Positions 23,695 to 31,110 of a DNA stretch of 40,000 nucleotides are shown piece by piece. The notes beneath the pieces were generated by a model. It was not told the origin of the DNA, made no database searches, and saw nothing but the letters and a program-made list of their open reading frames with translations. Each line of letters begins with the position of its first letter. The first letter of the stretch is position 1. The stretch comes from Novosphingobium aquimarinum (lineage in GTDB: Bacteria; Pseudomonadota; Alphaproteobacteria; Sphingomonadales; Sphingomonadaceae): NCBI RefSeq assembly GCF_009746585.1, contig NZ_WRPO01000026.1, positions 1-40,000 on the forward strand, written 5' to 3'. A program made the position numbers and the translations under genes.

Positions 23695-23781
23695 GTCATG
23701 CTGAACTCGTTTCAGCATCCATTTCGCCACAGCCTCAGGTTTCGCTGAGCCGCATGGATGCTGAAATAGGTTCAGCATGAC
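23695..23781. repeat. Large imperfect hairpin repeat (REP/MITE-like)
   Basis: The 28-base arms at 23695-23722 and 23754-23781 are complementary at 25 of 28 positions. Each arm also holds its own short inverted repeat, TGCTGAA with TTCAGCA. The loop has a CTCAG/CTGAG stem. It lies between the convergent ends of ssb and the DUF177 gene, a typical place for scattered intergenic repeats of sphingomonads. It could also end transcription from both sides. Confidence 0.7.
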
Positions 23782-23868
23782 GGAAGCGAGGGGAGCGCAA
23801 GGGCTAAGGGGTGGTAGGCGTCGTGTCCGGACCTAGGTGGCAGCGCCCGCCTAAGGCCCTTTTCCGCT

Positions 23869-24390
23869 CTATTTCCGGCTGCCTTGCCCCAACCCTTTCA
23901 GCACGGCGAAGGGGCTGTTGTCCTCGGGCGTCGTCAGTCCGGCTTGGCGACGCGCCTCTTCGGCATCGGGGCCGGTGAGATAGGGATCGATCGCAAGCCC
24001 CAGCGTCTGGGCGACGGCCTCGCCAAGGTCGAAATGGGAACCATCGTATTCGATCTCGTCGAGATCCTCGGCTTCGAGTTCGAGTTCCTCGGGCAAGTCA
24101 GCGGGATCGGCGGCGGGCACGAAGCGCAGCGCGATCTCCTCGTGGATCGAGACCGGCAGATCTTCGGACGAAATCGCGCAGCTTTGCACCACGTCTGCGT
24201 CCAAGGTCCCGTTGGCGGCCACGTCGCGACCCTTGCGCCGCAGCAGCACGACGGCCTCCAGCCGATCGACCCGCACGATGTCGAAGCGCCGGGCCAGCGC
24301 CGCGCGCTCGGCTTCATCGGCGACGAGACGAACCTCCCGCCCGTCGATCTGGCGCACGTCGAAACTATGGGAAAATTCGGAAGACGTCAC
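23869..24390 (-). CDS. DUF177 (YceD-like) protein
   Basis: Acidic protein of 173 residues with the DUF177/YceD pattern: a middle VVQSCAISSEDLPVSI segment (the conserved C-x-R/S-x-L part), a long Glu/Asp stretch (LPEELELEAEDLDEIEYDG), then DLGEAVAQTLGLAIDPY and the terminal SPFAVLKGL. YceD in other bacteria is linked to 23S rRNA maturation and is often next to rpmF; rpmF is not adjacent here. GTG start at 24390 overlaps the upstream chaperone stop by four bases. Confidence 0.85.
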   Translation of the reverse strand: MTSSEFSHSFDVRQIDGREVRLVADEAERAALARRFDIVRVDRLEAVVLLRRKGRDVAANGTLDADVVQSCAISSEDLPVSIHEEIALRFVPAADPADLPEELELEAEDLDEIEYDGSHFDLGEAVAQTLGLAIDPYLTGPDAEEARRQAGLTTPEDNSPFAVLKGLGQGSRK

Positions 24391-24902
24391 CGTGCGATCC
24401 TGCCTGCCAGCAGGTCATCGGCAGAGGCGGCGTCGATCTGCGCGGCAAGCTCGCTCACTCGTTCGGCGAGCGCATCGGGCGCGGTGCCATCGCGCATCGA
24501 GACATTGCGTACCAGCGCATCGCGCAAGGTGTCGCCGCCTTCGGCCAGGCCCTCGCGCATCGCCGCGATCCGGCCTCCGAGCACGCCCATCAGCTTCCCC
24601 ATCCGCTTGCCCACGACGAGATCGCCGACCCCCGACTGCCGCAGTTGCCCGTCCATGTCGTCCACGAACAGTTCGGTGAGATAGACAGACGGCGCGATCA
24701 GGCGCTCCTCGCGCTCCATCCGCAGCATCACGATCGCCAACACCAGCGTGACGGCATCGAACCGGCCCGGAACGGTGTCGGCGACGCCGCATTGCGCATA
24801 CCAGGGCTTTTCGCGCGCGATCTCCACCACGCGATGCCACAGCGGACGCAAGGCGTCTCTCTTGTCGGACCCCTTGCCGAACAGGCGGGAGATAAATGAC
24901 AC
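24387..24902 (-). CDS. Ubiquinol-cytochrome c chaperone (CBP3-like)
   Basis: Helical protein of 171 residues of the Ubiq_cyt_C_chap family, relatives of mitochondrial CBP3 that help assemble cytochrome bc1. Typical parts are PWYAQCGVADTVPGRFDAVTLVLAIVMLRME, VYLTELFVDDMDGQLRQSGVGDLVVGKRMG and a GRIAAMREGL end. I prefer GTG 24902 (SFISRLFG start, as in relatives); ATG 24923 is an alternative. It forms an overlapping pair with the DUF177 gene and is divergent from bamE across about 175 bases. Confidence 0.85.
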   Translation of the reverse strand: MSFISRLFGKGSDKRDALRPLWHRVVEIAREKPWYAQCGVADTVPGRFDAVTLVLAIVMLRMEREERLIAPSVYLTELFVDDMDGQLRQSGVGDLVVGKRMGKLMGVLGGRIAAMREGLAEGGDTLRDALVRNVSMRDGTAPDALAERVSELAAQIDAASADDLLAGRIAR

Positions 24903-25077
24903 AGCGCGAAACCGACCTTTCATTCAGCGGCAATTCAACCGACGCCGCGCATCGCCGCCATTGCACGCGGCCGCGCGGAGCCCTAAGGCTTCCGGCCGAT
25001 ATATGGGCAGGGCCGGATGTCGCAATGACTTCCTTTCGGCACGGGCCTCGCAAGAGAATTTTGGAGTCTCAATCACG

Positions 25078-25566
25078 ATGCGCGCGATCTCTTCCAGGAT
25101 CCTGATGGCCGGTGCAGTCCTAGGTCTGGCCGTTGGTGCCAGCGGGTGCAGCTCGATCAAGGATCACCGCGGCTACATCGTGGATCGGGCGCTCGTCGAT
25201 TCGATCCAGCCGGGCATCGACAATCAGGGCTCCGTCGAGAAAACGCTGGGCCGGCCCACCTTCGTCAGCCAGTTCGGCTCGAAGGACTGGTATTACGTGT
25301 CCCGCAATACCGCGACCAACGCGTTCCAGAAGCCGAAGACCTACGAGCAGATGGTGCTGCGCGTCCGTTTCGACGAGGCCGGCAACGTCGCAGGGGTCGA
25401 CAAGCGCGGCGTCGAGCAGATTGCGCGGATCAGCCCCGAGGGCGACACGACTCCCACGCTCGGACGCCACCGTAGCTTCCTCGAGGACCTGTTCGGCAAT
25501 GTCGGCGCGGTCGGTGCCGGCGGCGTAGGCGGCGTTCCGACCGGTCCGGGGCCCAACGGCAGCTAG
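25078..25566 (+). CDS. bamE: Outer membrane assembly lipoprotein BamE
   Basis: Small lipoprotein (162 residues) of the BAM complex that inserts beta-barrel proteins. The signal peptide ends in a lipobox at Cys20 (GASGC). The SmpA/OmlA fold shows in VDSIQPGIDNQGSVEKTLGRPTF, DWYYVSRN and VLRVRFDEAGNVAGVD. The tail is Gly/Pro-rich. ATG 25078 follows TTGGAG and gives the correct signal peptide; a long open frame upstream is not coding. Confidence 0.92.
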   Translation: MRAISSRILMAGAVLGLAVGASGCSSIKDHRGYIVDRALVDSIQPGIDNQGSVEKTLGRPTFVSQFGSKDWYYVSRNTATNAFQKPKTYEQMVLRVRFDEAGNVAGVDKRGVEQIARISPEGDTTPTLGRHRSFLEDLFGNVGAVGAGGVGGVPTGPGPNGS

Positions 25567-25621
25567 ACCTGGCGGGTATCGGCCGGTTGAACCACCGGGC
25601 AGCGGGCATATATCCGCTCCC

Positions 25622-26182
25622 ATGGACAACAGCGCGGCGAGCCACGGCCTTATCCAGTGGCACGGAACCACCATCATCGGCGTGAAGCGCGACGGCAAGA
25701 CCGTCGTCGCCGGGGACGGGCAAGTCTCGATGGGCAACACCGTGATGAAGCCGAACGCGCGCAAAGTGCGCCGCATCGGCAAGGACGAAAAGGTCGTCGC
25801 CGGCTTCGCCGGCGCGACCGCCGATGCTTTCACCTTGTTCGAACGGCTGGAGAAGAAGCTGGAGCAATACTCCGGCCAGTTGACGCGCGCGGCGGTGGAA
25901 TTGGCCAAGGACTGGCGCACCGACAAGTATTTGCGCAATCTCGAGGCGCTGATGATCGTTGCTGACGCCGAAGTGATGCTGGTGATCACCGGCAACGGCG
26001 ACGTGCTCGAGCCCGAAGGCGGCATCGCCGCGATCGGCTCGGGCGGCAACTACGCCCTGTCCGCCGCCCGCGCGCTGGTCGACTACGAGGACGACGCGGA
26101 AAATATCGCACGCCGGGCGATGCAGGTCGCGGCGGAAGTGTGCGTGTTCACCAACGATCAGGTGACGGTCGAGGTCGTCTGA
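25622..26182 (+). CDS. hslV: HslV peptidase subunit of the HslUV protease
   Basis: N-terminal-nucleophile threonine peptidase (186 residues) that forms the double-ring core of HslUV. Thr16 in HGTTIIGV becomes the catalytic residue after removal of a 15-residue propeptide. VVAGDGQVSMGNTVMK, KVVAGFAGATADAF and IAAIGSGGNYALSAARAL are all typical. In most bacteria hslU follows at once; here it starts about 1.8 kb later. Confidence 0.96.
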   Translation: MDNSAASHGLIQWHGTTIIGVKRDGKTVVAGDGQVSMGNTVMKPNARKVRRIGKDEKVVAGFAGATADAFTLFERLEKKLEQYSGQLTRAAVELAKDWRTDKYLRNLEALMIVADAEVMLVITGNGDVLEPEGGIAAIGSGGNYALSAARALVDYEDDAENIARRAMQVAAEVCVFTNDQVTVEVV

Positions 26183-26357
26183 GGACGGTGCGGCTTACGA
26201 CATTGCTCCCGGCCGCTCGACCCGGCCTGCATTGGCAGATTGCGAAGCCATCGCTACGGCAGCTTATCGCAATCCCGGCATAACTGCGGCCGTTCCGGAC
26301 TCGACGACGTTGCGGACGTTTGGTGCAAGTTCACCGATTGGTGCTATGAGATAGGGA
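26183..26357. other. Spacer after hslV
   Basis: 175 bases with no gene or clear hairpin terminator. The promoter of the small membrane-protein gene, if that gene is real, must lie here. Confidence 0.4.
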
Positions 26358-26666
26358 ATGGCACCAGCTGGCATCTTGATCGGGCTCTGCGCATTCTTAT
26401 GGCCGCTCGTTCAGAATAGAACGGTCTTGCCCGTTCAGCAGCGCGGATGGACGAGGGATGCTTACATTCTCCTTTTCATCCTCTTATGGTTTCCTGGGTT
26501 CTTTTTCGGAGGAAATCTAGGCGGTGGCCTCGCTGCTGTCGCTTTTGGAAATATCTCCGCAGCCATACTGGCTGGAGTTACCCTAGGCGTCGCCGTTGGC
26601 ACCTGTATAATCCCATTGCTATTTCTAACGGCAAGAGTCTGGTCGTCAAAAAGGCGGAGCGCCTAA
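26358..26666 (+). CDS. Small predicted membrane protein
   Basis: Product of 102 residues with three hydrophobic segments: about 5-19 (GILIGLCAFLWPLV), 36-50 (YILLFILLWFPGFFF) and 66-92 (ISAAILAGVTLGVAVGTCIIPLLFL), and a basic end. I do not recognise it. The ribosome site (AGGG close to the ATG) is poor. The DNA is less GC-rich than the flanking hsl genes, which suggests recent arrival. The membrane-protein pattern supports coding, but without homologues the call is moderate. Confidence 0.5.
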   Translation: MAPAGILIGLCAFLWPLVQNRTVLPVQQRGWTRDAYILLFILLWFPGFFFGGNLGGGLAAVAFGNISAAILAGVTLGVAVGTCIIPLLFLTARVWSSKRRSA

Positions 26667-26860
26667 GGTCAGCTTCCCACGACTTTCCGGTCATTGGGGC
26701 GTGCCGGGCCGCCCCGGCAAACCAGCCATTCCGCCGAGCTGCTTCGCGGCCCGAAAGCCGACATGGCAGGTCATCATATTGTAAGCGGGAAGGGTCACCC
26801 ATTTGGAAAAAACCGTAGGTCCCGGTTCCTTTCCCCGCTTCGCCACCATAGAACCGCGCG
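26667..26860. other. Spacer before the oxidoreductase gene
   Basis: 194 bases without a gene. GCCGGGCCGCCCCGGC around 26703 can form a short GC-rich hairpin but lacks a T-run. No promoter hexamers stand out. Confidence 0.35.
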
Positions 26861-27943
26861 ATGGATCGGCGGGGTTTCATCGGATCGACTGCGGCCAGCC
26901 TGGCATTGGGGGCCTGCGCGAATCTGCCGCGTGCGGCGTTGGCTCCGGCGCCAGCATGTCTGCCGCGTGTCGATGTCTCCGAGAAACGTATCATTCGCAA
27001 GGTCGCCGGACTTCGACCCTACCGCCGCTCGGGCTTCGTTGTCCGGGCCGAGGCGTTGGGAGCGAAGCGGCTGGTGCACAATTACGGGCACGGCGGCTCT
27101 GGCATCACGCTGAGCTGGGGCACCTCGCAATTGGCGCTCGATCTGGCGCGCGTCGGTCCCGGCGAACCGGTGGCGGTGATCGGCGCGGGCGCGGTCGGGC
27201 TGGCCACGGCGCGGCTGGCGCAGGAGCGGGGCGCGCGCGTCACGGTCTATGCCGCCGCGCTGCCGCCCGAGACGACATCGAACATCGCCGGCGGGCAGAT
27301 CAAGCCCGCGCTGCTGCGCCGCGCCGATGCGGTCGACGATGCCTGGCGCGCCCAGTTCGCATCCGCGCTCGATTATTCCTGGCGGCGCTTCCAGATCCTG
27401 GTGGGCGAGCGCTACGGCGTGCGCTGGGTGCCGACATACGAAGGCGGAACCCAGCCTTCGGCATGGCCTTCGGAGATGGTCCACGCGGGCGCGGTGGCGA
27501 TCCCGGCTACCGACAGCCCTTTCGGCCGCCCCACGCGCCGCTACCAGACGATGTACGTCGAGACCGGGCATTATCTCGAACAGCTGATGCGCGACATCGT
27601 CGCGGCGGGCGGTCGCATCGAAGTGCGCGCCTTCGCCTCTGCCGAGGAAATCGCGCGGCTGCCAGAAACGGTGGTGATCAACTGCACGGGGCTGGGATCG
27701 CGCGACCTGTTCGAGGATGCCGAACTTATCCCGATGCGCGGGCAACTGGCGGTACTGCTGCCGCAGCCCGAGATCGGCTACGCCTACGAATTCCACGATG
27801 GCTACATGTTTCCCCGGCCCGACGGCATCCTGCTGGGCGGCACGTATGAGCGCGGCGAGGAGCAAGCCGAGACCACCCCCGAAGCGATCGCGAAAATCAT
27901 CGCCAACCACGCGGCCATCAATGCGAGGGCCTGCGCACCTTGA
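26861..27943 (+). CDS. Tat-exported, circularly permuted D-amino-acid-oxidase-like flavoprotein
   Basis: FAD-dependent oxidoreductase of 360 residues. It begins with a twin-arginine signal (RRGFIG) and a lipobox at Cys19 (LGAC), so it is probably exported folded and anchored as a lipoprotein. The Rossmann motif VIGAGAVG is at 106-113, not at the N-terminus. In front of it are GLRPYR (50-55) and HNYGHGGSGITLSWG (73-87), which in ordinary D-amino-acid oxidases form the C-terminal end of the chain. The protein then ends soon after the DGILLGGTYE strand (from residue 321), which in ordinary enzymes comes just before GLRP. The order is thus a circular permutation; the elements themselves look intact. 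Oxidation of a D-amino acid or similar amine in the periplasm is inferred. It sits between hslV and hslU. Confidence 0.85.
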   Translation: MDRRGFIGSTAASLALGACANLPRAALAPAPACLPRVDVSEKRIIRKVAGLRPYRRSGFVVRAEALGAKRLVHNYGHGGSGITLSWGTSQLALDLARVGPGEPVAVIGAGAVGLATARLAQERGARVTVYAAALPPETTSNIAGGQIKPALLRRADAVDDAWRAQFASALDYSWRRFQILVGERYGVRWVPTYEGGTQPSAWPSEMVHAGAVAIPATDSPFGRPTRRYQTMYVETGHYLEQLMRDIVAAGGRIEVRAFASAEEIARLPETVVINCTGLGSRDLFEDAELIPMRGQLAVLLPQPEIGYAYEFHDGYMFPRPDGILLGGTYERGEEQAETTPEAIAKIIANHAAINARACAP

Positions 27944-27976
27944 CCCCGGGGGCTGCGCTCCCCAATTCCAGCGCCA

Positions 27977-29287
27977 ATGAACACGACCCCAGAAGCGCTC
28001 ACCCCCAAGGCCATCGTTGCCGCTCTCGATGACCACATCGTCGGACAGAAGGACGCAAAACGCGCCGTCGCCGTAGCCCTGCGGAACCGTTGGCGTCGCC
28101 AGCGCCTGCCCGAGGACTTGCGCGACGAGGTAACGCCCAAGAACATCCTGATGATCGGCCCCACCGGCTGCGGCAAGACCGAGATCAGCCGCCGCCTTGC
28201 GCGGCTGGCCGATGCGCCGTTCGTGAAGGTGGAGGCGACCAAGTTCACCGAAGTCGGCTACGTCGGCCGCGATGTCGAGCAAATCGCGCGCGACCTCGTC
28301 GAAGAAGCGATCCGCATCGAGAAGGAACGCCGCCGCGAGGCGGTGAAGGAAGCCGCGTCCGAGGCCGCGATGGAGCGCCTGCTCAACGCCATCGTCGGCG
28401 AGGGCGCCAGCGAGGCGACGCGCGAGAGCTTTCGCCAGCGGGTGAAGGATCACTCGATGGACGAATCGGAAATCGAGATCGAGGTCGAGGATCAACCCAA
28501 CATGCCGATGGAGATCCCCGGCATGGGCGGCTCGGTCGGCATGATCAACTTGTCGGACATGATGGGCAAGGCGCTCGGCCAGAAGCCGACCAAGCGCCGC
28601 CGGATGAAAGTGCCCGAGGCCTGGGAAAAGCTGATCGACGAGGAGTCCGAAAAGCGCATGGACCAGGACGACGTCGCCCGTGTCGCGCTGGCCAATGCCG
28701 AGACCAACGGCATCGTCTTCCTCGACGAGATCGATAAGATCGCGGTCTCCGACGTGCGCGGCGGCTCGGTCAGTCGCGAAGGCGTGCAGCGCGATTTGCT
28801 GCCGCTGATCGAGGGCACCACCGTAGCCACCAAGTACGGCCCGATGAAGACCGACCATGTGCTGTTCATTGCCAGCGGCGCGTTCCACGTCGCCAAGCCG
28901 TCCGACATGCTGCCCGAATTGCAGGGCCGCTTGCCGATCCGGGTCGAGCTGAAGGCGCTGACCGAGGAAGACTTCGTGCGCATTCTTTCGGAAACGCGCG
29001 CCAATCTGGTGGCGCAGTACAAGGCGCTGCTCGGTACGGAAAAGGTGACGGTGGACTTCGCGCCCGACGCCATCGCCGAAGTCGCCAAGATCGCGGCGCA
29101 AGTGAACGAAAGCGTCGAGAACATCGGCGCACGGCGCTTGCAGACGGTGATGGAAAAGCTGCTCGACGAATTGAGCTTCGAAGCCGAGGACCGCGTCGGC
29201 GAGACAGTCACGATCGACGCGGCTTACGTGCGCGACCGGCTCGAGGATCTGGCGGGCGACGCCGACTTGTCCAAGTACATCCTGTGA
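27977..29287 (+). CDS. hslU: HslU ATPase subunit of the HslUV protease
   Basis: AAA+ unfoldase of 436 residues that feeds substrates to HslV. Walker A GPTGCGKT lies near residues 60-67, Walker B IVFLDEIDK near 248-256, and the C-terminal tail DLSKYIL docks into HslV. The I-domain (about 110-230) includes an insert with MEIPGMGG. It keeps family motifs DHIVGQKDAKRAVAVALRNRWRR and FTEVGYVGRDVE. ATG 27977 follows a GC-rich stretch with no strong ribosome site. It overlaps the next gene by four bases (GTGA). Confidence 0.96.
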   Translation: MNTTPEALTPKAIVAALDDHIVGQKDAKRAVAVALRNRWRRQRLPEDLRDEVTPKNILMIGPTGCGKTEISRRLARLADAPFVKVEATKFTEVGYVGRDVEQIARDLVEEAIRIEKERRREAVKEAASEAAMERLLNAIVGEGASEATRESFRQRVKDHSMDESEIEIEVEDQPNMPMEIPGMGGSVGMINLSDMMGKALGQKPTKRRRMKVPEAWEKLIDEESEKRMDQDDVARVALANAETNGIVFLDEIDKIAVSDVRGGSVSREGVQRDLLPLIEGTTVATKYGPMKTDHVLFIASGAFHVAKPSDMLPELQGRLPIRVELKALTEEDFVRILSETRANLVAQYKALLGTEKVTVDFAPDAIAEVAKIAAQVNESVENIGARRLQTVMEKLLDELSFEAEDRVGETVTIDAAYVRDRLEDLAGDADLSKYIL

Positions 29288-29703
29288 GCGAGGCACGGGT
29301 TCGGGGCCGCGACGCGATGCTCGCGGCGATGGACCCGGTGCTGGACGAGGAGACCTGGGTCTTCTGCACGTTCGCCGAGGGCATCCGCCGCGATGTGACG
29401 CCGATGGCGCTGGCGCTGTTCCGCGAGGAGGAGGGCCTTTCCGCGATCCTCTCGCTGGCTGACGCGCGCAGTCTGTCGCTGCCGCTCGACCAGCCGATGC
29501 GGCGGATCACGCTGCGGGTGCATTCCGCGCTCGATGGCGTCGGGCTGACGGCGGCGGTCGCGGGCGAACTCGCGGACGCGGGGATCGCCTGCAACATGGT
29601 CGCGGCTTATCACCACGATCACGCCTTTGTGCCCGCCGCCGACGCCGAGCGCGCGCTTGCGCTCTTGCTCACGTTGCAGGAGCAGGTCAGGAACGCGGCA
29701 TGA
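29284..29703 (+). CDS. ACT-domain protein
   Basis: Product of 139 residues, GTG start in the stop of hslU (GTGA). The C-terminal half, ITLRVHSALDGVGLTAAVAGELADAGIACNMVAAYHHDHAFVPAADAERAL, is an ACT fold of the DUF2241/ACT_3 type, a small-molecule (often amino acid) sensing domain. The N-terminal half contains WVFCTFAEG. Function unknown; the family often occurs as stand-alone proteins. Confidence 0.8.
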   Translation: MSEARVRGRDAMLAAMDPVLDEETWVFCTFAEGIRRDVTPMALALFREEEGLSAILSLADARSLSLPLDQPMRRITLRVHSALDGVGLTAAVAGELADAGIACNMVAAYHHDHAFVPAADAERALALLLTLQEQVRNAA

Positions 29704-29903
29704 GCACGCCCCCCGACGACCGCCCGATCTACCGCCTCCTCACCGGAAAGGACGACCGTGCCTTCTGCGATCGCGTGTCCGAGGCGCTGGAGCAGGGCTG
29801 GCGGCTGTACGGCTCACCCAGCCTGGCGTGGGACACCGAGAACAATTGCATGAAGGCGGCGCAGGCCGTGGTCTGGAAAGACGCGGATGTTGTGAAGGGG
29901 TGA
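29700..29903 (+). CDS. DUF1737 protein
   Basis: Small soluble protein of 67 residues of the DUF1737 family: YRLLTGKDDRAFCDRVSEALEQGWRLYGSPSLAWD. It begins in the ATGA overlap with the ACT gene, so it is the last gene of the hslU transcript. Role unknown. Confidence 0.8.
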   Translation: MSTPPDDRPIYRLLTGKDDRAFCDRVSEALEQGWRLYGSPSLAWDTENNCMKAAQAVVWKDADVVKG

Positions 29904-29928
29904 GGGTTGGTTGCGGTTGGTGGCGCAT

Positions 29929-30030
29929 GGCCTTCGACAAGCTCAGGCTGAGCGGGTTTTGTGAGGGGTAAACAAGAACTTGATCACGAAATATAACCCA
30001 CATCCGCTCAGCCTGAGCTTGTCGAAGGCC
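29929..30030. repeat. Inverted pair of a 27-bp repeat (copy 1)
   Basis: 29929-29955 and 30004-30030 are perfect reverse complements over 27 bases; the core includes TTCGACAAGCTCAGGCTGAG. The spacer is 48 bases. The same repeat recurs at 30270-30372, and such palindromes are scattered in sphingomonad genomes. Confidence 0.75.
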
Positions 30031-30053
30031 ACGCGCTGAGGGTAGTTCTCGGG

Positions 30054-30260
30054 AATGCATTGGGCGGCTACACCGCCAAACGGTTGCCGGTGAAACTACT
30101 TTGGTCTGAGGACTTTCCGACACGGGACGAAGCCTTTGCGGCGGAGCGGCAGATTAAGGGCTGGAGCCGTGCGAAGAAGGAAGTCTTGATCGCCGGTGAC
30201 TGGGATAGGGTTTCGGACCTTGCCAGGTCTCGAACCGGATCAAAGCCCGATCGCGACTGA
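30054..30260 (+). pseudogene. Truncated GIY-YIG endonuclease gene (C-terminal half only)
   Basis: The readable part, ALGGYTAKRLPVKLLWSEDF, followed by EAFAAERQIKGWSRAKKEVLIAGDW, is the second half of a UPF0213-type GIY-YIG nuclease. The N-terminal GIY-YIG strand and the catalytic arginine region are absent. Sequence upstream of about 30054 has no similarity and runs straight into the right arm of the 27-bp repeat pair, so the break is at or near the repeat. There is no usable start codon or ribosome site, so it is probably dead. Confidence 0.65.
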
Positions 30261-30269
30261 CGGCGCATG

Positions 30270-30372
30270 GCCTTCGACAAGCTCAGGCTGAGCGGATGGG
30301 GGTTGTGGATCTCAAAATTTTGACACTTCGAACTCGTACATACCCCCGCTCGGCCTGAGCTTGTCGAAGGCC
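30270..30372. repeat. Inverted pair of the 27-bp repeat (copy 2)
   Basis: 30270-30296 is identical to 29929-29955. The partner arm 30346-30372 has one mismatch. The spacer of 49 bases differs in sequence from that of copy 1. The element lies directly after the truncated nuclease gene and before the end of the next - strand gene. Confidence 0.75.
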
Positions 30373-30399
30373 ACGCGCCACCGCTAGCCTCCTGAACCC

Positions 30400-31104
30400 T
30401 CAGCCACCCCCCGCAGTCACGTACTTCGTCTCCAAAAACCTCTCACGCACCGCCAGCGCGTTCAGTTCGTTCTTTGCCAGATGTTCGGACATCGTCTCGA
30501 TCTCGTCGGCGATGACCTTGAGGCCGTTCGACAGCTGCGTCTCGGGCGTCACCCCGCTCGGGCCGGGCTTGCCGTGGAGCGAGCGCGGCAGCTTGGTGTA
30601 GCTGTCGACCAGCCCGGGCAGATGCTCGGTCAGCAGCTTGCGCACTTCGCGCGCGGCGGGCTCGTGTTCGGGCAGGGTCTCGAGCTGCGGCGAGAGCTGT
30701 TCGAGCCGCGCGCCGATCAGGTCGACCAGATCGAGCGCGGGCGGGGGCAGGGCGCGGCGGCGGCTTTCGAGCCAGAGTTCGGTCGATCCGGCGAGTTCGG
30801 GCAAGTCCGCTTCGGGCAAGTTTTCCGCGCGGGGGCGCGGGGTGGAGGGGTAGATCGCCAGCACGCAGAACGTGACGATCGAGGCCAGCATCAGCAGCAC
30901 CAGCGTACCGTCGGCCAACCCGCCGAGGCCAATGCTCGCGGCGATGGTGCCGAGGATGAATAGCGCGACGCTCAGGAAAGCCCGGCGCAGGCGGCGCATG
31001 CGATAGCGCCAGCGCTCTTTCTTGGCGCGGTGCAGGCGCAGCGCGCGTTGCCGCCGGGCATCGCGCAGCACGAGCATCTGCTTGGGGGAGCGGGAGGTGT
31101 TCAT
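30400..31104 (-). CDS. Two-TM membrane protein, TelA partner
   Basis: Product of 234 residues. A very basic N-terminus (about 45 residues rich in Arg and Lys) is followed by two transmembrane helices (about 44-62, AFLSVALFILGTIAASIGL; 66-85, DGTLVLLMLASIVTFCVLAIY), then a cytoplasmic helical domain. I do not recognise a named family, but it lies six bases after telA in one transcript, as XpaC-type membrane proteins do in Bacillus. A role in anchoring or assisting TelA is inference. Confidence 0.75.
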   Translation of the reverse strand: MNTSRSPKQMLVLRDARRQRALRLHRAKKERWRYRMRRLRRAFLSVALFILGTIAASIGLGGLADGTLVLLMLASIVTFCVLAIYPSTPRPRAENLPEADLPELAGSTELWLESRRRALPPPALDLVDLIGARLEQLSPQLETLPEHEPAAREVRKLLTEHLPGLVDSYTKLPRSLHGKPGPSGVTPETQLSNGLKVIADEIETMSEHLAKNELNALAVRERFLETKYVTAGGG

Positions 31105-31110
31105 CGCGGG

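Noticed and set aside
26795..29296. Very long - strand open frame (over 800 codons) opposite hslU and the oxidase gene
   Set aside because: It is antisense to hslU and the oxidase, both with unmistakable motifs. Its translation is rich in His, Arg, Asp and Gly without any domain. It reflects GC-rich codon bias.
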